A stretch of DNA of 64,000 nt from Hyphomicrobiaceae bacterium (GTDB lineage: Bacteria > Pseudomonadota > Alphaproteobacteria > Rhizobiales > Hyphomicrobiaceae): contig JALHOW010000011.1 of the NCBI GenBank assembly GCA_022842785.1, positions 58,540 to 122,539 of the forward strand. The letters run 5' to 3'. A program made the translations under genes and the position numbers. The notes under the pieces were generated by a model that saw only the letters and a program-made list of their open reading frames with translations, did no database searches and had not been told where the DNA came from. Shown here in pieces: positions 1 through 7,757 of the stretch. Position 1 is the stretch's first letter. Every line of letters begins with the position of its first letter.

Positions 1-1
1 C

Positions 2-244
2 GCCCGGGTGTTGTTGCGCGCGACGCTGAGCCTGTTGGCGCTGCTCGCTTGGTGCCGGGCGTGCGCCGATGAACCGGAGGCCTGGAAGAACTTCATCGCT
101 CTCCACTGCTCAGGCACGATTTGTAGCCTTGGCGATTGGATTCTGAAGTTGCCGCCAAGTGTGTTGTTGAGGCGGTCGCAAAAGCGGTTGCCTCGAGCGT
201 GGGGGAGTGGTCGAATGGAGAATACTAAACGGGGATTTTCATGA
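2..244 (+). CDS. C-terminal part of an unidentified protein, cut by the window edge
   Basis: The frame is open from base 2 to a TGA at 242-244, so this is the tail (about 80 codons) of a gene that begins before the window. A GTG at position 8 exists but has no visible ribosome binding site, so I do not take it as the start. The tail has a hydrophobic helix (LSLLALLAWCRAC) followed by a basic end, as in the C-terminal parts of many polysaccharide glycosyltransferases, but there is no diagnostic motif. Its stop overlaps the ATG of the next gene by four bases (ATGA), which points to translational coupling in one operon. Function not assigned. Confidence 0.5.
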   Translation, partial: ARVLLRATLSLLALLAWCRACADEPEAWKNFIALHCSGTICSLGDWILKLPPSVLLRRSQKRLPRAWGSGRMENTKRGFS

Positions 245-1065
245 CGATGCCGCTTCTGCGTGACACGATCTCTGAATGCATCGTTCTCTGCTATCGGGAA
301 GACATTGGCGACCTGGTCCGCGCGCTAACGCAGACTGGCTTCAGAACCACCGAGCAGCGAGGCGTCTACAGTCCCGAAGAACTCAAGCGACCGGCGGCTA
401 TCCGTTGCTTCATGAACCATCGAGACGCTTGGCGCCGAGCGTCTCAGAGCGATGGCTACACGTTGATTTGCGAAGCCGACTTCGTTCCCTGCATGGACCT
501 CGGCTCTCTCCCCGTCTTCTGGCCCATCGATGACCGCCACGCGTGGGGCTATCTTTACCAAGGCAGCCCGCGCGTTCTCAGTCTGATAGGATCCGAGCGG
601 TACATCAGAGCGCATTGCGCACCTCTGGTCGCCTACATAGTGAATGCACATGTCGCGCGCATGATGCTCGAATTCTTTGACGAGACGACAGCTCGTTGGG
701 GCACAGAAACCTACTACAACTTTGAAGCCTTCCTTCAGTGGGATGTGATGGGCAAAGGCGGTCGCGCCTATATGCCAAGAAAGCATTACGGGGAGCATGG
801 CGGCGCTCCGCAACGCGAGCATAAAGGACGCACGAGCAGAGACGGCGTGCACCGTGCTGACAATCTCGTGCGCCCCTTGGCGTTCATGCCCCAATATGCA
901 GCCGGTAGCATGTTGAAGTTTTGGAGCGAGCGGGCCATTGGGCGTGCGCTCGGTCTTGGACGTCTTGCAACCGGTCGCTGGATACAAGACACGAACGTGT
1001 ATTCTCGCGATCTGAAGAAGACGATGGCCATGCAATTGCTCGGTCTTCGTCGGCTCGTCGGCTAA
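241..1065 (+). CDS. GT25-like glycosyltransferase candidate
   Basis: A 274-residue soluble protein. Near residues 59-83 it has an N-H-R-D-A-W helix followed by a beta strand ending in LICEADFVP. This resembles the family 25 (LPS-type) arrangement in which an acidic E-x-D motif binds the metal and sugar nucleotide. A second conserved-looking stretch is WGYLYQGSPR at about 103-112. It is coupled to the preceding gene by an ATGA overlap and followed by the remnant of a GT2 gene, so a role in surface polysaccharide assembly fits the context. The family assignment comes from motif appearance only; acceptor and sugar are unknown. No signal peptide or membrane helix is seen. Confidence 0.5.
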   Translation: MTMPLLRDTISECIVLCYREDIGDLVRALTQTGFRTTEQRGVYSPEELKRPAAIRCFMNHRDAWRRASQSDGYTLICEADFVPCMDLGSLPVFWPIDDRHAWGYLYQGSPRVLSLIGSERYIRAHCAPLVAYIVNAHVARMMLEFFDETTARWGTETYYNFEAFLQWDVMGKGGRAYMPRKHYGEHGGAPQREHKGRTSRDGVHRADNLVRPLAFMPQYAAGSMLKFWSERAIGRALGLGRLATGRWIQDTNVYSRDLKKTMAMQLLGLRRLVG

Positions 1066-1117
1066 CCGTGCCAGAGCATCAATGTCCGAATGGAGATGAA
1101 GTGAAGAGGGGGATGCC

Positions 1118-1219
1118 GTGTCGCCGCTCGTTTCGGTCATCATGCCAACACGGGTTCTCTCGTATGGCAATCGCTTGATTCATAAGCCCGTGCGCGATCT
1201 CAGCCGTACGCCAGCTTAG
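1118..1219 (+). pseudogene. Truncated start of a family 2 glycosyltransferase
   Basis: A GTG codon sits six bases after a GAGGGGG ribosome binding site and opens a 33-codon frame starting MSPLVSVIMPT. PLVSVIMPT is the usual first beta strand of GT2 (GT-A fold) glycosyltransferases. The following RLIHKPVRDL resembles the first helix of that fold. In another frame the DNA then reads QPYAS, like the common QTYxx that follows, which suggests a small frameshift. The frame stops at 1217-1219, exactly over the stop codon of the opposite-strand gene. A normal GT2 protein needs more than 200 residues, so this is a decayed or deleted gene lying at the junction with the phage-like module. Confidence 0.55.
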
Positions 1220-1416
1220 CCATTGGCGTGTTCCTTCGACGAGGCGGGATCTGTAGCGTTCTCTTCGGTGCATTCGTCGAGTTGCTGGTCGATGAGCGTG
1301 AGATAGTGCGAGGCTGTCATCATTCCCGAGTCGCCCGTGTGCGGCGACTTTCCCGCTGCAATGACGAGCTGCTTTAGAACGACGATATCCTGATCGGTAA
1401 ACGTGAGTGTTCGCAT
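1216..1416 (-). CDS. Small hypothetical protein, last gene of the phage-like module
   Basis: A 66-residue, acidic, soluble protein with no recognised domain. The ATG at 1414-1416 follows a GAGGG ribosome binding site eleven bases after the stop of the gene before it, so it is probably co-transcribed with the three fibre-like genes upstream. Its first 35 residues are regular and helix-prone, and its tail is rich in E, D and S. Its stop codon overlaps the stop of the truncated glycosyltransferase on the other strand. Function unknown. Confidence 0.5.
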   Translation of the reverse strand: MRTLTFTDQDIVVLKQLVIAAGKSPHTGDSGMMTASHYLTLIDQQLDECTEENATDPASSKEHANG

Positions 1417-1427
1417 GTTGCCCTCGG

Positions 1428-2243
1428 CTAAGGCGCAGCCATGATGCCGTGCGCAACGAGCGCAGCAGCGATGTCTGAGGCTGTGGTGGAATGGGCCGCG
1501 CGGTTTGCGCCATCGAGTACGATATTGCGCTTGGTGCCGGTGCCGGCCGCAACAGTGCCGATCGTCAACGCGTTGCTGGCCCAGCCGATGCTCAGGCGCT
1601 CGTAGTTCGACGCGTCCGTGTAGGTGTTATAGATGCGAAATGCCTGAGGGTTGGTGCCGCGCCGCTGTGCGAGGACGTCGTTCGCATCGCGCGTCACGCT
1701 GAGATTGGATCCAATGTTGATGCCGGCTGCTGATCCGGAAAGAGAGAATAGTCCGTTGTTTCCCCAGGTGTAGTTGCCCCCACCGCCTCGCACATCCAAG
1801 ACGAAGTTGAACTCATCGTTCATGAACATCGTGGTCGGATTGCCGCTCGGATGCCAGACCAGTTGAGGCGGACGTCCGCCACCAGCCTGCGCACGGCGAA
1901 TGCCGAACGTGCCGTTGCCGACACTATCCTTGAAGCGCATCAGCATGGAGTTGGCAGCGCTCGCTGTGGCGGTGATATCGACGTCGAAAGCCACGAACGC
2001 GTCTGCTGCATCGTTCCACGTCTGCGTGATGGCGATGGACGGAGATGGATCGGCAATCGTCCCGCGTGCGAATGCGTGAGCGCCCGCCCAAGTCTGATCG
2101 CGCCCTCGCATGAACGTCTCGATATAGTCGGGCGTGATGTAGCGGTTGACTGGCGTTCCAGTCGGATCGCGCGTGACGGGGATGCGGTCGGTCGCGTTCG
2201 CCGTCGTGCCGTCGGTCAGGTCTTCAATTGCCGTGTCGGTCAT
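1428..2243 (-). CDS. Phage tail-fibre-like protein
   Basis: A 271-residue protein rich in G, A, T, N and S with little helix potential. The N-terminal part (ITPDYIETFMRG, then TWAGAHAF) resembles the capping segments seen in phage fibre proteins. The region around residues 205-245 (FRIYNTYTDASNYERLSIGW, then LTIGTVAAGTGTKR) is a beta-rich module found in predicted fibre or spike proteins of alphaproteobacterial phages. The start follows a GGAG box inside the end of the preceding gene, leaving a two-base gap. It probably forms part of a receptor-binding appendage; the target is unknown. Confidence 0.6.
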   Translation of the reverse strand: MTDTAIEDLTDGTTANATDRIPVTRDPTGTPVNRYITPDYIETFMRGRDQTWAGAHAFARGTIADPSPSIAITQTWNDAADAFVAFDVDITATASAANSMLMRFKDSVGNGTFGIRRAQAGGGRPPQLVWHPSGNPTTMFMNDEFNFVLDVRGGGGNYTWGNNGLFSLSGSAAGINIGSNLSVTRDANDVLAQRRGTNPQAFRIYNTYTDASNYERLSIGWASNALTIGTVAAGTGTKRNIVLDGANRAAHSTTASDIAAALVAHGIMAAP

Positions 2244-2245
2244 GA

Positions 2246-2674
2246 TCAGGCTCCAGTAGATAGCAGGATGCGGCCACCGCTCGTGAGCAAAAGATGGCTG
2301 CCGTTGACAAGGAGCAGCGCGTCACCTGCGCCACCCGCATCCACCGGCGTGACGGATTTCGCGTCGCTGGCCGCGCCCGCGCCAGCGACGTTCACTGCGC
2401 GCAACTCGACATCGTATCCTTGATCGTTCGTCAGGCTGGTGAGGGTGAAGTCCGTTGTGCCGCCTGACGACGTCCACGTGCCACCATCGAGTCGATACTC
2501 GATATCGACGATCGCTGCGCCACCATGAGGGGGCAGCGCATGAATTGCGACGTGAGCTTCCTCGTCACCGGCAACGAGCGACCAGTCGTCGGCATGGACG
2601 GCACCGGGCACCGAGGGCGCGGGAGAGGCGAGCGAGGACCTGAGCAGGCCGGCTCTGTGCAGCATCAGGCTCAT
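2246..2674 (-). CDS. Fibronectin type III-like phage-associated protein
   Basis: A 142-residue protein. Its middle (about residues 30-110) carries a fibronectin III pattern: IEYRLDGGTWTSSGG, FTLTSLTNDQGYDVELRAVN, then AGAGAASDAKSVTP. The C-terminal LLLVNGSHLLLTSGGRILL is a short beta-hairpin motif common in small phage tail proteins. I chose the ATG at 2672-2674 because it overlaps the upstream stop as ATGA; an ATG 33 bases further upstream is possible but would lie deeper in the neighbour. It is likely an adhesive or structural part of the same fibre complex. Confidence 0.6.
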   Translation of the reverse strand: MSLMLHRAGLLRSSLASPAPSVPGAVHADDWSLVAGDEEAHVAIHALPPHGGAAIVDIEYRLDGGTWTSSGGTTDFTLTSLTNDQGYDVELRAVNVAGAGAASDAKSVTPVDAGGAGDALLLVNGSHLLLTSGGRILLSTGA

Positions 2675-4482
2675 GCGACATCTCCGAGGGCGCCGGAAGC
2701 AACCCATGAATTAGTTGCGATTTTGAGTAGCGCAATGCCCTGCCAGCGGTCCGCGATTTCGCCTGCGCCGGCGGAGACGCCGTTGACGGTGACGCCTGCC
2801 GCGGCCGCAATCGACGTCACGCCTGAGCCGACCTGCACGATGCTGATGATCGTGCCGAGAGGAAAGGCGGCCGTGCTGTTGGCGGGAATGGTGAGCGTGT
2901 TCGCGTCCGCATTGTTCATCGTGACGATGCGGCCCTTGTCTGCGAGGGTGAGTGTGTACGATGTGGCGGTCTGCGCGTTGACACCGGGCTCCTGGAGCGC
3001 GAGGTCGCGGCCTTCGACATTGAGAATGCCGGCTGCAGTGCGGCCGACGGTGGTGTCCGATGCGTGGCCGATGTTGAGGGCGGCGAACTGCGGCGAGGCA
3101 GCGGGCGTGAGGCCGGCGACATCGCCCTGCGCGATCGCGAGCAGAGAACGCATCGCCGCGTAATCGGCGGCAGCAACCAGGCTCGAGCCGTCGGCGCTGA
3201 GGCCGAGGCCTGCGGTGCGCATCAGAGCCTGCGTCGCCTGGGCAAGCAGCGTTCGCGCGGCGTTGGTGATGGCCGCGTCCGCAACATCTCCGGACAGAAG
3301 CCAGGCATCGGTTGCGACTTTGAGTAGTGCGACGGCCTGATAGCGGCTGCCGATACTGCCGTCGCCGCCTGAAACGCCATTGATGGAAACGCCTGTCGCG
3401 CCGGCGATCGTCGTCGTGCCTGCTCCGTGCTGAACGACGCTGACGATTGTGCCGATCGGGAAGGCGACGCCTGCATTGGTCGGGATTGTCAGCGTGTTCG
3501 CGGTTGCGTTGCTCATGACGACGAGCCGCCCGCGATCGGCGAGCGTCAGTGTGTAGCTCGTGCTCGCCTGCGTGTTGATATCGGGATCGAGCGCGCCTTT
3601 GCTATCGAGCGCGGATTGCAGACCCGTGATGGTGCCGATGGCCTGCTTGCCGGTGTGGTTGGCGCGGTCGAAGGCATCGCCCTCGATTGCCTGTGGGTCG
3701 TACATGCTCGCCAGCATGTCGCCCCCGCCTGCAGGCGTGGCCCACGCGACATCGCCGTCATCGTTCGAGGTCTTGGCGAGGACTTGCCCGGTTGTGCCGC
3801 CGCTCGGCAGGCCAGGGTTCTCGATGTCGACGCCGGAGGGGAAGGAAACCTCGCCCGTATCCTTGTCGATGAGAATGGCTTCGTGCCAGGCGCTGCCGTC
3901 GGGGCTCACCTTGAAATGGAAATCATCGTCGCCCGCCGTGCCCATCTCGGCGCGGCCGGAATAGTCCGTCTGGAAGAGGAGCGATGCGGTGTCGGCGTCG
4001 TCGTCCTTGTTGAGCTTGAGTTGATGGCCGGCACCGGCGTGATTGAACAGCGAGGCCGGCGAGGAGACAGCGAGGCGGTTCGTCTCGTCTGCGGTGGCAT
4101 TGATGCCGATGCTGTCGAAGAGCGCATCGCCGCCATCGCCGCCGCCTCCGATCAGGACCCAGGCGTTGCCGCTCCATGTTCTGAGTGCGCTTTCCTCGAC
4201 GATCCAGGCGCGCCAGCCAGGACGTGGCGCGAAGAAGGCCCAGCCGCCGTCCTGAAAGGCAGCCACCTCGAAATCGTGGCCGGACCATGAGCCCGTACTG
4301 CCAGTGCCGACGATATGGCGATCGCCATCGGCCGGAGAGTCGGGCGGTGTCGAGCGGTCACGATCGATGACGGCAAGGTGCACGAGTGCGTCGAGGGCAC
4401 GGATAGCCTCGTTGTGCGTCACGTGCTTCTGGGCCTGGGCGGCCATGATGTAGGGAAGGCCGAGGTTGGGAGTGTCCGCCAT
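2671..4482 (-). CDS. DUF2793-type phage fibre or spike protein
   Basis: A 603-residue protein, the first gene of the module. Residues 1-115 (MADTPNLGLPYIMAAQAQKH, VTHNEAIRALDAL, WRAWIVEESALRTW) match the DUF2793 domain found in alphaproteobacterial phage-like and gene-transfer-agent-like loci. Further on come the typical fibre phrases TGQVLAKTSNDDGDVAWATP (231-250) and AFDRANHTGKQAIGTI (270-285). The C-terminal half holds two copies of a roughly 100-residue beta-rich repeat (303-400 and 502-603). The module likely makes a host-recognition fibre; no capsid, terminase or integrase gene is visible in the window, so it is a partial or split locus. Confidence 0.7.
   Translation of the reverse strand: MADTPNLGLPYIMAAQAQKHVTHNEAIRALDALVHLAVIDRDRSTPPDSPADGDRHIVGTGSTGSWSGHDFEVAAFQDGGWAFFAPRPGWRAWIVEESALRTWSGNAWVLIGGGGDGGDALFDSIGINATADETNRLAVSSPASLFNHAGAGHQLKLNKDDDADTASLLFQTDYSGRAEMGTAGDDDFHFKVSPDGSAWHEAILIDKDTGEVSFPSGVDIENPGLPSGGTTGQVLAKTSNDDGDVAWATPAGGGDMLASMYDPQAIEGDAFDRANHTGKQAIGTITGLQSALDSKGALDPDINTQASTSYTLTLADRGRLVVMSNATANTLTIPTNAGVAFPIGTIVSVVQHGAGTTTIAGATGVSINGVSGGDGSIGSRYQAVALLKVATDAWLLSGDVADAAITNAARTLLAQATQALMRTAGLGLSADGSSLVAAADYAAMRSLLAIAQGDVAGLTPAASPQFAALNIGHASDTTVGRTAAGILNVEGRDLALQEPGVNAQTATSYTLTLADKGRIVTMNNADANTLTIPANSTAAFPLGTIISIVQVGSGVTSIAAAAGVTVNGVSAGAGEIADRWQGIALLKIATNSWVASGALGDVA
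2674..2979 (-). repeat. Intragenic repeat, copy B
   Basis: Codes for residues 502-603: SYTLTLADKGRIVTMNNAD, TIPANSTAAFPLGTIISIVQ, VTVNGVSAGAGEIADRWQGI, ALLKIATNSWVASG. It is clearly homologous to copy A at 3283-3576, with about 100 residues of unique sequence between them. Confidence 0.8.
3283..3576 (-). repeat. Intragenic repeat, copy A
   Basis: Codes for residues 303-400 of the fibre protein: SYTLTLADRGRLVVMSNAT, TIPTNAGVAFPIGTIVSVVQ, VSINGVSGGDGSIGSRYQAV, ALLKVATDAWLLSG. The same order of phrases recurs in copy B at 2674-2979. Confidence 0.8.
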
Positions 4483-4603
4483 GTATGCGCTTTCTGGCCA
4501 GCAGGTTGCGCCTCAAAATCTAGCCAGCGTTTGAGCGGCGGGGATAAGGTGGTGGCAACAGCGCGTGCGATGTGACGCGGCGCGGACATGGGAGGGCGAG
4601 AAA

Positions 4604-5488
4604 ATGGCGTACGCGACGGCCGAAGATGGAGTGCGTCTCTACTACGAAGAGACGGGGTCGGGCCGGACGGTCATCTTCGTCCACGAGTTTGCCGGCGACA
4701 TGCGGAGCTGGGAACCGCAGATGCGCCACTTCGGCCGCTCATACCGCTGCATCTCGTACAACGCGCGCGGCTATCCGCCATCGGACATACCGGCCCAGCA
4801 CACGAGCTATTCGCAGGCGCGGGCGGCGGACGACATCAAGGCCGTGCTCGATGCGGCAGGCGCTGACGACGCGCATGTGATCGGACTTTCGATGGGCGGA
4901 TTTGCGACGCTGCACTTCGGGTTTCGGCATCCGAAGCGCGCGCGATCGCTCTGCGTCGGTGGTTGCGGCTACGGTGCTGAGCCGGAGCAAAGCGATCGCT
5001 TCAAGGAGGAGGCGGAGGCGACCGCGAAGATTCTGCTGAACGGCAGCATGGACGCCTTCGCCGAGGCGTATGGCCATGGCCCGACACGCGTGCAGTTCGA
5101 GAACAAGGATCCGCGCGGTTTCGCCGAGTTCAAGCGGATGCTCGCGGAGCATTCCGCACTCGGCTCCGCCAACACGCAGCTCGGCGTGCAGCGCGCGCGG
5201 CCGTCGCTCTACACGCTCGTAGATGAAATGAAAAAGTTGAAGGTGCCGACGCTCATCATCACCGGGGATGAAGATTGGCCGACCCTCATGCCGGGCATCC
5301 TGATGAAGCGGAACATATCGTCGTCAGCACTGGCGGTCATGCCGAATGCCGGCCACGCGATCAATCTCGAGGATCCCGACGTCTACAACCGGATCGTCAG
5401 CGACTTCCTGGCCAGTGTGGAGAGCGGCCGCTGGCCGAACCGCGACCCGCGCTCCATGATCTCTTCCATCACCGGCATGAAGACATGA
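4604..5488 (+). CDS. Alpha/beta-fold hydrolase
   Basis: A 294-residue cytoplasmic hydrolase. The nucleophile elbow GLSMGG places the serine at residue 96, the oxyanion strand is VIFVHEFAGD (23-32), the acid is in TGDEDWPT and the catalytic histidine in NAGHAINLEDP. These cover the whole triad. The start at 4604 is chosen for the GGAGGG box ten bases upstream and for the typical first strand (MAYATAEDGVRLYYEE). It may act as an esterase, lactonase or C-C bond hydrolase; the sequence does not tell the substrate. It is transcribed away from the phage-like module, with about 120 bases between them. Confidence 0.8.
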   Translation: MAYATAEDGVRLYYEETGSGRTVIFVHEFAGDMRSWEPQMRHFGRSYRCISYNARGYPPSDIPAQHTSYSQARAADDIKAVLDAAGADDAHVIGLSMGGFATLHFGFRHPKRARSLCVGGCGYGAEPEQSDRFKEEAEATAKILLNGSMDAFAEAYGHGPTRVQFENKDPRGFAEFKRMLAEHSALGSANTQLGVQRARPSLYTLVDEMKKLKVPTLIITGDEDWPTLMPGILMKRNISSSALAVMPNAGHAINLEDPDVYNRIVSDFLASVESGRWPNRDPRSMISSITGMKT

Positions 5489-5501
5489 GCAATTCGTCCG
5501 C

Positions 5502-5765
5502 CTATCGGCGGACGAGTTCCCGGAACTTGCGCCGCTCCCAATTCACGATGAACTGCGGCTTCGTGGCGTAGACCGCGAGGCCATGAGCGGCAATGCCGAT
5601 GCCCCAGCCGAACCATACCCACTGGACCCACCAAGCATCGCCCATATTGGCATTCAGGGCCGTGAGAATGAGGAGCACGCCCACGTACGCGGCCAGATGG
5701 ACGTAAAATCCCTCGATCGCGGCGACGCGCCGGCGCGCGGTCTCGATCTCGTTATGGTGAACCAT
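5502..5765 (-). CDS. 2TM-domain small membrane protein
   Basis: An 87-residue protein with two hydrophobic helices (FYVHLAAYVGVLLILTA and FGWGIGIAAHGLAVY) joined by a Trp-rich loop and flanked by basic ends (ETARRRV; NWERRKFRELVRR). This is the layout of the 2TM domain family. Start chosen at the ATG behind a GGGAGAGG box. It ends 13 bases from the convergent hydrolase gene. Exact role unknown; related domains occur fused to histidine kinases or alone. Confidence 0.7.
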   Translation of the reverse strand: MVHHNEIETARRRVAAIEGFYVHLAAYVGVLLILTALNANMGDAWWVQWVWFGWGIGIAAHGLAVYATKPQFIVNWERRKFRELVRR

Positions 5766-5863
5766 GAACCTCTCCCAAAGCGTACCGAATAGGGAGCCGC
5801 AGCGCGGCACGAACCCTAAACGCATGTGGGGGCTGGATCGGTTCCCCGCGATGAGGTGCGACC

Positions 5864-6775
5864 TTATGCCTGCGGTTCGCGGTAGCAGCCCTGGCCGATT
5901 TCATCGATCAGCGAGCGCTCCTTAGGTGCCCAGCCGAGCTCCTTTCGTGCCCGTACGGCGCGGACGCGGCTGTTCGAGCCCATGGTGTCCTGGGCGGCAC
6001 CTTCACCCCATTCGGCGGCGGCTTCTTCAAGCGTCATCGCCTCGGTCGTGCCGGCGAAGCCGAGCATGTGGCTGATGGCAACGCACGCTTCGCGCATCGA
6101 GTTCTCGCCGTTCTCGGCAAAGTAGAAGGCGCCGGCTGGGGCGTCCCTGAGGACGCGCAGGTATAGATCGACGAGATCGTCGAGGTGAACGTTCGACCAG
6201 ACATTTTCGCCTGGACCGTAGTGCTTGGCCACGCCGTACTTCTTTGCTGTGCGGACGAGCCACGGAATTTGAACGCTGTCGGCTTTCGCGCCGCGACCGA
6301 GACCATAGATGAGGCTCGGGCAGACGATGGTCGATCGCACGCCCTTGCTTCCATAGGAAAGGATCATCTTGTCGAGTTCCACGCGCGCGGCGCGAGCCGG
6401 CGAGGGCGTGAAGGGCGTGCTCTCGTCGAAGACATCGTCCACGCGCTGGCCGGCTGCGCGCGTCCCGACGACGCTCGATCCGCTCGTGTGGATGAAGGCT
6501 TTGCCGGTGCCTTCGAGCGCGCCGAGCAGGGCAAGGACGGCGTTGCGATGATCGGCGCTCGCTGCATTGATCACGGCATCGGCGGCACGCGCCTCGGTAT
6601 CGAGAACGGCGACATCGTCGAGCGTCCCGGTGACGGGCGTGATGCCATGCGCGCGAACCTTCACGGCGGCCTCGGGCGAGCGCACGAGCCCGCGGACCTC
6701 GTGGCCAGTGGCAGCGAGCGACGCGGCAATCGAGCCGCCGATATAGCCGGAAGCGCCTGTGCAGAAGACCTTCAT
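5864..6775 (-). CDS. NAD-dependent epimerase/dehydratase-like (extended SDR) protein
   Basis: A 303-residue protein that starts with the dinucleotide-binding motif G-A-S-G-Y-I-G (residues 7-13), followed by an extended-SDR pattern (TSGSSVVG, STIVCPSLIYG, WSNVHLDDLVDLYLRVL). The usual catalytic Y-x-x-x-K is not obvious: the stretch expected to hold it reads ARAARVELDKMIL, without a tyrosine. The protein may therefore be an atypical SDR or NmrA-like oxidoreductase. Start set by the GGAGGG box before 6775. It is a single gene diverging from the VOC gene across a 130-base gap. Confidence 0.7.
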   Translation of the reverse strand: MKVFCTGASGYIGGSIAASLAATGHEVRGLVRSPEAAVKVRAHGITPVTGTLDDVAVLDTEARAADAVINAASADHRNAVLALLGALEGTGKAFIHTSGSSVVGTRAAGQRVDDVFDESTPFTPSPARAARVELDKMILSYGSKGVRSTIVCPSLIYGLGRGAKADSVQIPWLVRTAKKYGVAKHYGPGENVWSNVHLDDLVDLYLRVLRDAPAGAFYFAENGENSMREACVAISHMLGFAGTTEAMTLEEAAAEWGEGAAQDTMGSNSRVRAVRARKELGWAPKERSLIDEIGQGCYREPQA

Positions 6776-6905
6776 TCGCGCGTCCCTCCATGATGCATTG
6801 AAGCTTGTTTGCTGGCGCCACTTTCTGCCCAAAGCCGGGGCTGTGCAACTGGGACGAGCCGCACGGCTGTGATATGAGGGCCTGAAACATCCGAAGAGGT
6901 TCCGA

Positions 6906-7751
6906 ATGGCACTCCCAGTCCCGACGCTCGACCATGTCGTCATCAATGCCCGCACCGACATCGACGGCGCTGCGGAGACCTTTCGCCGGCTCGGTTTCAC
7001 GCTCACGGAGCGCGGTTATCACACGCTCGGATCGATGAACCATCTCGCAATGTTCGGGACGGACTATCTCGAGCTGATCGCGGTGCCCAAGGATGCGCCG
7101 CCCGACGTGCGGCCCGATGTGCAGACATCACCGCCGGGCCTGAACGGCTTCGTGTTCGGGACCGAGGACACGGCGGCACTCTATGCGGCTTTGAGTGGTG
7201 CGGGTGTCAATGCGAAGGCGCCGCGCGAATTCTCGCGGCCGGTTCGCCTTGGTGACGGTGAGCATCAGGCGACATTCCGAACGGTGTCGGTACCCGAAAG
7301 CGATACGCCGTATGGACGCATCTACTTCTGCCACCACTTCACGCGCGATCTCGTGTGGCGCGACGAGTGGCGGCGGCACGCGAACGGCGTGACTGCGGTC
7401 ACGCGCGCGGTGTTCGTACATCCGGATCCGGTGGCCGCGTCCGGGCTCTATGCGCGCATGTTCGGCGCGGAGTTCGTACGCGATATCGAAGGCGGCAAGG
7501 CTGTTGTCGTCGCTCAGACCAATCTGGAGATTGTCACGGAGGCAGTTGCTCAGCGGGAGTTCGGCGATGGCATGCCCGATGCGGCCGGCCGCTCGACGTA
7601 TATGGCAGCGCTTGGCTTCCGCACGGTGTCTGTGCCGCGCGCCGCCGGTGTCCTCAAGAAGAACGGTATTCCGTTCGTCGAGTCGCGCGCGGGGCGCCTC
7701 GTCGTGCCCGCACACGCAGCCTTCAATGCGACTCTGACGTTCTCCGAGTGA
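6906..7751 (+). CDS. VOC-superfamily (glyoxalase-like) protein
   Basis: A 281-residue protein. The N-terminal LDHVVINARTDIDGAAETFR and the GTDYLELIAV strand are typical of the paired beta-alpha-beta-beta-beta modules of glyoxalase-like (VOC) proteins. A second module starts at about residue 156 (AVFVHPDPVAASGLYARMFG). The candidate metal ligands His9 and Glu56 are present. Such proteins include dioxygenases, isomerases and lyases, so the reaction is open. It ends seven bases from the convergent CoA-transferase gene. Confidence 0.75.
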   Translation: MALPVPTLDHVVINARTDIDGAAETFRRLGFTLTERGYHTLGSMNHLAMFGTDYLELIAVPKDAPPDVRPDVQTSPPGLNGFVFGTEDTAALYAALSGAGVNAKAPREFSRPVRLGDGEHQATFRTVSVPESDTPYGRIYFCHHFTRDLVWRDEWRRHANGVTAVTRAVFVHPDPVAASGLYARMFGAEFVRDIEGGKAVVVAQTNLEIVTEAVAQREFGDGMPDAAGRSTYMAALGFRTVSVPRAAGVLKKNGIPFVESRAGRLVVPAHAAFNATLTFSE

Positions 7752-7757
7752 GCGTAC

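Noticed and set aside
325..1170. 281-codon minus-strand open frame over the GT25-like gene
   Set aside because: The + strand frame has the operon overlap, ribosome context and fold-like motifs; the minus frame has none.
1216..4482. Complete prophage or attachment sites
   Set aside because: No integrase, tRNA target, direct repeats or structural genes beyond fibre-like proteins could be found.
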